Of a DNA stretch of 64,000 nucleotides, positions 59,201 to 64,000 are shown one piece after another (position 1 is the first letter of the stretch; each line of letters starts with the position of its first letter). Under the pieces are notes generated by a model. It searched no databases and had not been told where the DNA came from. It saw only the letters and a list, made by a program, of their open reading frames with translations. Source of the stretch: an uncultured Mucilaginibacter sp. (GTDB lineage Bacteria; Bacteroidota; Bacteroidia; Sphingobacteriales; Sphingobacteriaceae). The translations under genes and the position numbers were made by a program. The DNA is taken from assembly GCF_946481715.1 (NCBI RefSeq), contig NZ_CAMLOV010000004.1, positions 1 to 64,000 on the forward strand, written 5' to 3'.

Positions 59201-59875
59201 ACGGTACATCCTGCCGGTGCTACGGCCTGTGCCATCTGTAGCCAGGTACCTAAATGCACTGGTGTTATCGGTAGATTGGGCTTCGTTAACGGTGAGGTAC
59301 ATATCCAGGTCGCCATCGTTATCGTAATCAAAAAACGATGCCATGGTTGAGTGTACGTTTATATCGAGCCCGTAGGCCTTTGCTTCTTCCTTAAATTTTG
59401 GTATGCCATCCTTATCAACCCCCTGGTTAATATAAAGCAAGTTCATGCGCTTTTCGGCGCTTTTTAGCAGGGTATTACATACATAGATGTCTGTTAGGCC
59501 GTCATTGTTAATATCCACCACAGCTACTCCCCTGCCCCAGCCACCTTTGCCGCCTACGCCAGCCTTTTCGGTAACATCGGTAAACTGCATATCGCCTTTA
59601 TTAAGGTACATACGGTTTGGCACGGCATTGCCAATAAAATAAATATCTTGCTTGCCATCATTGTTAAAATCGCCTATGCCCACGCCCCCGCCGTTATAAA
59701 TATTCAACATGTCCAGCGGGTTGATAGAGTCGTTCTCTACAATTTCGTTATTGAATTTTATACCGGAGTGCGATGAATCTACCTTCTCGAAAAGGGTAGT
59801 AGTTTTTTTGCACGAGGCAAGTGCTGCAAAAAACAGCAAAAACAATATTGGGTTGATAGGTCTCATGAAATTCAA
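56291..59875 (-). CDS. CRTAC1/ASPIC lipoprotein with two propellers
   Basis: 1194 residues, lipobox LAALASC. At least 12 FG-GAP/VCBS blades with calcium loops (DFNNDGKQD, DINNDGLTD, DYDNDGDLD, DFDNDGFRD, DADGDGDLD, DYDSDGWPD, DFDHDGDVD) in two groups. An ASPIC/UnbV domain (about 545-630: SGIGAWADIYY, VYENTPFRGYLS, VVIKWPNG) lies between the groups. It is far longer than the 747-residue relative at 3642. A surface-anchored binding or scaffold protein is likely. The start may be the Met at residue 4. It follows the SusD terminator by about 26 bp. Confidence 0.9.
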   Translation of the reverse strand: MNFMRPINPILFLLFFAALASCKKTTTLFEKVDSSHSGIKFNNEIVENDSINPLDMLNIYNGGGVGIGDFNNDGKQDIYFIGNAVPNRMYLNKGDMQFTDVTEKAGVGGKGGWGRGVAVVDINNDGLTDIYVCNTLLKSAEKRMNLLYINQGVDKDGIPKFKEEAKAYGLDINVHSTMASFFDYDNDGDLDMYLTVNEAQSTDNTSAFRYLATDGTGRSTGRMYRNDYNTVLKHPVYTNVSKQAGILTEGYGHAATVADINRDGWKDIYVTNDFLPNNILYINNHNGTFTDRTKEYFKHTATSAMGQDIQDINNDGLADVFELDMDPEDNYRKKMFMPGTSYQLYQNFDHYGYQYQYNHNTLQLNQGPRLGQNDSTGAPVFSEVSFLSGVAQTDWSWGPMITDFDNDGFRDIVVTNGYPRDVTDHDFIAFRNESYAVATKKQVLDQIPIVKIPNYAFHNNGNLGFEDVTKTWGMDIASFSNGAAYADLDGDGAMDMVINNIDDEPFLYRNTSRDKDKDDNHYLQVQFKGDAKNVSGIGAWADIYYDKGKHQVYENTPFRGYLSTIQNIAHFGLGKINHLDSVVIKWPNGKQQLLKNVKADETLVVNMANAGQNYTLGTPPINTSSLFTEVTRSVGVNYIHQSDDFIDFNIQKLLPHKLSEYAPAVAVGDVDGNGFDDMVVGGTTKYPAQVFLQQATGKFSQRSLVSGINPTDKYKDEGLLLFDADGDGDLDLYVASGGYEDEPNSKSYQDRVYANDGKGNFMLQPNALPANFTSKLCVKAVDYNKDGSLDLFVSGRVDPWNYPKPVSSFILRNESRNGQIKFTDATPAAAKELNNIGLVCDASFTDYDSDGWPDLVITGEWMPITFLKNDHGVFKNQTPATGIADKLGWWNTIAGGDFDHDGDVDYIVGNTGTNTFYKASQEYPMYITAKDFDNNNSFDAFPSLFLKDKDGKMQEFPAHTREDIVKQMISMRVRFQNYKSFALATMDSVLTPEMRKGALRLKANTLQSAYLRNDGGGKFTLLPLPVEAQISQLSGMVIDDFDGDGNLDVALNGNDYGTEVSTGRYDAFNGLLLKGDGKGGFKPLTILQSGLYIPGDGKALVKLRGAGGRYLLAASQYKGALKIFQLNKPVQAVALQPMDMFATIRYKNGTTIKQEFYNGQSFLSQSGRFFNIDGSMASVTVTDNVGHKRNIPVN

Positions 59876-59901
59876 TAGTACACAAATATATGATTATAAA
59901 A

Positions 59902-59933
59902 AAAGAGGAGGAGGTAAAAACCCCCTCCTCTTT
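59902..59933 (-). terminator. Terminator after susD
   Basis: 13-bp stem with one mismatch (AAAGAGGAGGAGG/CCCCCTCCTCTTT) and a 6-nt loop, with T-run on the minus strand. It separates the SusCD pair from the CRTAC1 gene, so the downstream genes need read-through or their own promoter. Confidence 0.85.
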
Positions 59934-59954
59934 GTATAAATTACCGGTTAAGTA

Positions 59955-61772
59955 TTAATAACCAGGGTTTTGTTTGATACTACCTGCAGTGATATCAATC
60001 TGAGCCTGAGGAATTGGATAAAGCTCGTTTTTACCAACTGTAAACTTAGCCTGTTTTAACAACAGGATAGGGAAGTTTGGCACGGCATTTTCGTGAGCAA
60101 GATAGAAGTTGATCTGCGCTCCCATATAGCCGGCACCCATTGGGCCGCCGGTTATCGCATCCCAACGTTGTAAGTCGAAGAAACGGTGGCCTTCCATACC
60201 AAATTCAAGCCTGCGTTCGAAGTACACAATTTTACGCGCAGCTGCTTTATCGGTAAATGAAGCTATAGTATACAAACCAACTTTGTAGTTAGCTGCAGGA
60301 GTGCTTGTGTACCCGCCCGTAGGTTTAGATGCATCAACATAAGTATGCACCCAACCGGTTGCATCAGCTGCACGTGTACGGATTTGGTTTACGTAAGCCA
60401 TGGCAGCCGGAAAATCGCCTGCTTCAACGGCGCATTCTGCAGCCCAAAGTATCACATCGGCAAAACGGATAGCGTTGTAGCTGTTAGATGTTGATTGGTT
60501 AGCCGCCCAACCACCATAAGTATCAGAAGTGGTAGCCTGTGCTGCCTGGTAGTAAACGTTTTTGATAGGGCTGTATGGGCCACCATCATCCTGGTCACGA
60601 GCCCATGCTTTTCCCGGGTGAATTCCCCAGTCAAGGTAAGGGATACCACGACGGCCGGCAGACCAATCTAAACGTGAATCGATTGTTTCAGTTGACGGTG
60701 TAAAAGCAGCTGATTCGCTGATACCCTGGTCGTTTTTCAAATCTGCATCGTTGTAAGTATCTATTAAAGGTAAGCCTGTAACTGCATCTGTTTTAAATGC
60801 GTTCACAAAACTAAACGATGGCTGGAAGAAACCGCAGCATGAAGCTGGGCCGCCGGCGGCAAAGTTAAGTGTACTACCAGCGTTACCATTTAAACCGTTG
60901 GCACCGTCTTTAACAGATGTTTGTACTACGAATACACCTTCAGGGCCGTTCTTTTTTGATGGGTTAAAGTTGTCGGCATAATGTACCAAAGCGTACTTAG
61001 CACCACCTGCTGTTTTACCATTGGCAATTATATCTTTTAAGATAGTAAACGCCTCAGGGTACTTATGATCGTACATCAGCGCTTTTGCCTGGAAAGCTTT
61101 AGCTGCCCATTTGTTTGCACGGCCAACTTGTGGCTGTGTTTCAGGCAATACCGCTGCGGCAGCTGCAAAATCTGCAGCAATTTTGTCCCATATCGGGCCA
61201 GGGTTACCAACAGTATAGTTACCGGCATCGTAGGTGATGCTTTCGTCAGCGTAAGGAACATTCCTCCATAATTTGGCTAACTCCATGTGATAAAATCCAC
61301 GCAGGAAACGAGCTTCGGCGGTTGCCTGGGCAATGTTATCTGCAGACATTGAACCATCTTTTACCATAGGAATTTCGCGGATCACATCATTTGCACGTTG
61401 TACGCCAGCAAAGTTCATTCTCCATTTCGGGTCAAGGTAATCGTTTACGCCATTCTGCGTACGGGCCTCAATATCCGCAGCGCTTGGCTGATCACCCGGG
61501 GTAGAGCCTTTGTGCGCATCATCCCCACCAACACTACCATAGATCCAGTTGTCGGTACCGGTAGACCATGTAGCACCGGCCTGGCCGTTGTAAACGCCAT
61601 CAAGGAGTGCATAAGCTCCGATCAATAAACCATCAACACCCGCCTTATTCGCCAAAACGATTTGGTTTAGCGAACCTGTGGGGGTTTTTTCCAAAAACTT
61701 CTTACACGACACAGAGAAGGCAAGCGTGGCTATGGACCCCACAATAATAATTTTGTTACTTAATTTTTTCAT
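59955..61772 (-). CDS. SusD/RagB-family outer-membrane lipoprotein
   Basis: 605 residues, lipobox VSC (Cys23) then KKFLEKTPTGSLNQ, the typical SusD start. TPR-like helical repeats and the RagB/SusD block near ARFLRGFYHMELAKLWRNVPY and KIVYFERRLEFGMEGHRFFDLQRWD; C-terminal PIPQAQIDI. It sits on the SusC barrel and captures the ligand, most often a glycan. It is 26 bp after the SusC gene. No glycoside hydrolase is next to it here, so the ligand may not be a sugar. Confidence 0.93.
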   Translation of the reverse strand: MKKLSNKIIIVGSIATLAFSVSCKKFLEKTPTGSLNQIVLANKAGVDGLLIGAYALLDGVYNGQAGATWSTGTDNWIYGSVGGDDAHKGSTPGDQPSAADIEARTQNGVNDYLDPKWRMNFAGVQRANDVIREIPMVKDGSMSADNIAQATAEARFLRGFYHMELAKLWRNVPYADESITYDAGNYTVGNPGPIWDKIAADFAAAAAVLPETQPQVGRANKWAAKAFQAKALMYDHKYPEAFTILKDIIANGKTAGGAKYALVHYADNFNPSKKNGPEGVFVVQTSVKDGANGLNGNAGSTLNFAAGGPASCCGFFQPSFSFVNAFKTDAVTGLPLIDTYNDADLKNDQGISESAAFTPSTETIDSRLDWSAGRRGIPYLDWGIHPGKAWARDQDDGGPYSPIKNVYYQAAQATTSDTYGGWAANQSTSNSYNAIRFADVILWAAECAVEAGDFPAAMAYVNQIRTRAADATGWVHTYVDASKPTGGYTSTPAANYKVGLYTIASFTDKAAARKIVYFERRLEFGMEGHRFFDLQRWDAITGGPMGAGYMGAQINFYLAHENAVPNFPILLLKQAKFTVGKNELYPIPQAQIDITAGSIKQNPGY

Positions 61773-61798
61773 CTTTAAAACTTTTAAATTCTTTCTAA

Positions 61799-64000
61799 TT
61801 AAAATGTTACGCGCACACCCAGGATGAATTTACGCTCGGAACTTGGATAGTTACCAAAATCCACGCCGTTGCTGTTGCCAGTAACAGCCTGCAATTCAGG
61901 ATCAAGGCCGGTGTATTTTGTAATTGTGAATGGATTTACAGCTTGTATATAAACGTTTAATTTATCAGCACCGATTTGTTTAAGGCCACCTTTAAAGGTA
62001 TAACCTACTTGTACCTGGCGCATTTTTAAGAACGAACCATTTTCGAGGTAGTAAGAGTTAACTACACCTGCACTGCTAAAGGTACTTGCAGCTTCGGCAA
62101 TAGGCGCTTTAGGGTTCAGGTTAGTCGGGCTCCATGAGTTGTATAACAAGTCGTTACCTTTGTTACCGGTTAACGAGCTATAGAAGTTAGTCCAGTATTT
62201 AACATAGTTAAAGTTATCGTTACCTTGAGAACCGTAGAAGTTGGCGCTCAAATCAAAACCTTTATAGTTTAAGCCTAAGTTTAAACCGTAAGTAAAGTCA
62301 GGGTTTGGATTACCAAAATAAGTACGGTCATCGCTTGTGATCTTCTTGTCGCCATTAACATCACGGTATTTGAAACGGCCTGGTGCTGCATCAGCCTGTG
62401 TAGGTGAACTGGTTACATCAGCAGCAGAGGCAAAATAACCAATTACATCATAACCATAGAATGAACCCACCGGATGCCCTTCTGCCTGGCGGGAGATATC
62501 GCCGATACGGCTACCAACAACAGTAAATGGACTTGGTATATCAAATATTTCGTTTTTGTATGAAGTGAATTGAAGGCCTACCGTGATACCTAAATCGCTA
62601 CCGATTTTGTCGCGGTATGCTACCGATGCATCTATACCTTTGTTACGCACTTCACCTGTGTTAATAGATGGTTGTAAGGCGCCGCCTGTTGTTGCAGGTA
62701 ATGCAGGGTTAAACAATAAGTTTGTAGACCTTTTTTGATAGTACTCTATCGACAAATCTAATTTGTTAAATAACGTTGCATCAAAACCAACGTTGGCAAT
62801 ATAATCCCTTTCCCAGGTTGTAGCAGCATTACCTATTGTAGAGTTAAAGAAACCTTGCTGTATGCTGTTACTTGAACCAGTAATATCATAGAATGATGAA
62901 CCTTTATCCAGGTTGTACAGAGAGAAAGCATTTGAAGCAGATACGTTATTATCAAACCCTGCTACACCGTAGCTGGCACGTAATTTTAACGAATTTAACC
63001 AGTTGATACCTTTAGCAAAGTCTTCCTGTGTTACGCGCCAGGCTACTGATCCAGCCGGGAAATAACCGATGTTATGGCCAGGTGCAAACCTTGATGAACC
63101 GTCACGACGTATAGTAGCTGATAATATGTATTTATCGTTATACACATAATCTAATTTACCAAAGAAAGACTGGTGAGTAATAGGTTGTGCATTGTAGCTG
63201 TAAGCTGTTAACGAGCCAGTACCACCAGAAAGGGTAACAAATGCCGGGTCAAGCGATGGCAAACTAACCACGTTGCCACCAACACCACGACCAAACTCTT
63301 CCCTTTGCTCGTAACCAGCCAGGAAATTAATACTGTGCTTACCAAAAATCTGGTTGTAAACTACAGTATTACTCCAGTTGTAATTATTATAGTAGCTGGC
63401 GTTTTCGTTAAAGCTTTCAGTACCACCGTGGCCTTCACCACTGTCATAAGGCCTGTAGCCTATTGCGTAATTTTCCTGGTTGTTTATAGTACCGCTAAAA
63501 GCTGTACGAACAGTAAAATGCTTTAAGAAATCGGCCTCAGCAAACACAGTTCCCTGGATATTCCAGTTCTTTACGGTATTGTATTTTTGCCTGTCCTGTG
63601 TAGCTACCGGGTTAACCGCGTTACCTAAAGAGGTTGGGCCTGCCCATGTACCGCCATACTGCTTGCCAGAGATATCATAAATTGGGATCTGTGGCTCTAT
63701 ACGGTAAACTTCAGATATGGAGTTACCTTCACCCTGGTTACCACCCGGGATATTACCTTGCCCGTTTGGAGACAATGTATAAAATAATGAAGCGTTTTCA
63801 CCTACCCTAAAGTGGTCTTTGATATTGAACGTAGTATTAATACGTGTTGTAGCCCTTTTAAAGTAAGTATTCATCAGAGTACCTTGCTGATTAAGGTAAC
63901 CGGCAGAGAAGTAGTATGCATTTTTATCATTTGCACCCTGTGCACTGATAGTATGCTGTTGCATAGAAGCCGGCTTGAACACAGCATGAAACCAATCGGT
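61799..64000 (-). CDS. SusC/RagA-family TonB-linked outer membrane protein (partial)
   Basis: Runs off the right window edge; about 733 residues of the C-terminal barrel are visible, starting T-D-W-F-H-A in frame. The GTG at 63982 is inside the protein and not a start. Barrel strands such as GYLNQQGTLMNT, DYVYNDKYILSATIRRDGSSRF and ASYGVAGFDNN are SusC-typical, and the end LGVRVTF has the terminal aromatic. It is the TonB-driven import channel paired with the SusD at 59955. Confidence 0.93.
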   Translation of the reverse strand, partial: TDWFHAVFKPASMQQHTISAQGANDKNAYYFSAGYLNQQGTLMNTYFKRATTRINTTFNIKDHFRVGENASLFYTLSPNGQGNIPGGNQGEGNSISEVYRIEPQIPIYDISGKQYGGTWAGPTSLGNAVNPVATQDRQKYNTVKNWNIQGTVFAEADFLKHFTVRTAFSGTINNQENYAIGYRPYDSGEGHGGTESFNENASYYNNYNWSNTVVYNQIFGKHSINFLAGYEQREEFGRGVGGNVVSLPSLDPAFVTLSGGTGSLTAYSYNAQPITHQSFFGKLDYVYNDKYILSATIRRDGSSRFAPGHNIGYFPAGSVAWRVTQEDFAKGINWLNSLKLRASYGVAGFDNNVSASNAFSLYNLDKGSSFYDITGSSNSIQQGFFNSTIGNAATTWERDYIANVGFDATLFNKLDLSIEYYQKRSTNLLFNPALPATTGGALQPSINTGEVRNKGIDASVAYRDKIGSDLGITVGLQFTSYKNEIFDIPSPFTVVGSRIGDISRQAEGHPVGSFYGYDVIGYFASAADVTSSPTQADAAPGRFKYRDVNGDKKITSDDRTYFGNPNPDFTYGLNLGLNYKGFDLSANFYGSQGNDNFNYVKYWTNFYSSLTGNKGNDLLYNSWSPTNLNPKAPIAEAASTFSSAGVVNSYYLENGSFLKMRQVQVGYTFKGGLKQIGADKLNVYIQAVNPFTITKYTGLDPELQAVTGNSNGVDFGNYPSSERKFILGVRVTF

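Noticed and set aside
63982..64000. GTG at 63982 as the start of the SusC gene
   Set aside because: The reading frame continues upstream to the window edge with SusC-like residues, so the gene is cut by the window, not started there.
1..64000. tRNA, rRNA or CRISPR array
   Set aside because: I scanned the gaps by eye and found no cloverleaf, rRNA segment or regularly spaced identical repeats; short RNA genes could still be missed.

Overview
The window looks like a chromosomal segment of a Bacteroidota bacterium of the Sphingobacteriaceae type, most like Mucilaginibacter or Pedobacter. The evidence is a SusC/SusD pair, signal peptides ending in AQ or lipoprotein Cys, weak or absent Shine-Dalgarno sites, GH78/GH140/GH172 enzymes, CzcA-type metal efflux, FtsX-only permeases and several interspersed inverted-repeat families. 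No rRNA or tRNA gene was seen, so the genus is an inference.

Layout. 1-3565: the 5' part of an ABC exporter, a DUF3179 membrane protein and a small Spy/CpxP-like periplasmic protein. 3642-11957 (minus): an unusual run of three AhpD-like CxxC proteins, a TonB receptor, an MFS carrier and a CRTAC1-type beta-propeller protein; a 132-bp MITE-like element lies inside it and a sister copy lies just upstream. 12324-15582: an orphan protein, then an MBOAT acyltransferase with an SGNH-like partner. 15882-23754 (plus): a two-component system driving a CzcCBA-type efflux pump, with a tandem 11-bp operator before the outer-membrane gene. 23797-27987: cupins, a YjdF-like protein, fasciclin and a PAP2 phosphatase. 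28098-34805 (minus): GH78, polysaccharide deacetylase, GH140 and GH172, suggesting breakdown of a pectin-like glycan. 34831-36156: tandem GNATs and a LuxR-type HTH protein.

36596-41318 (plus): a small CPPYC-tailed protein, a long hairpin abutting the next start codon, a multi-TM protein, a NarL-type kinase/regulator pair, then a small protein and a NACHT-type STAND NTPase. 41545-49012: a penicillin acylase-family enzyme, thermonuclease, VOC protein, thioredoxin-like ferredoxin, ferritin, beta-phosphoglucomutase and a complete subclass B1 metallo-beta-lactamase. 49140-51551: an FtsX-type permease with a well-formed sigma-54 promoter.

51808-64000 (minus): SusC (cut by the window end) and SusD, a terminator, a 1194-residue CRTAC1/ASPIC lipoprotein, a vanadium-haloperoxidase-family protein and two paralogous cytochrome c/VCBS lipoproteins. 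This and the AhpD/CRTAC1/TonB cluster are the best candidates for undescribed systems: each joins outer-membrane uptake, a calcium-loop propeller protein and redox proteins, and I know no assigned pathway for either.
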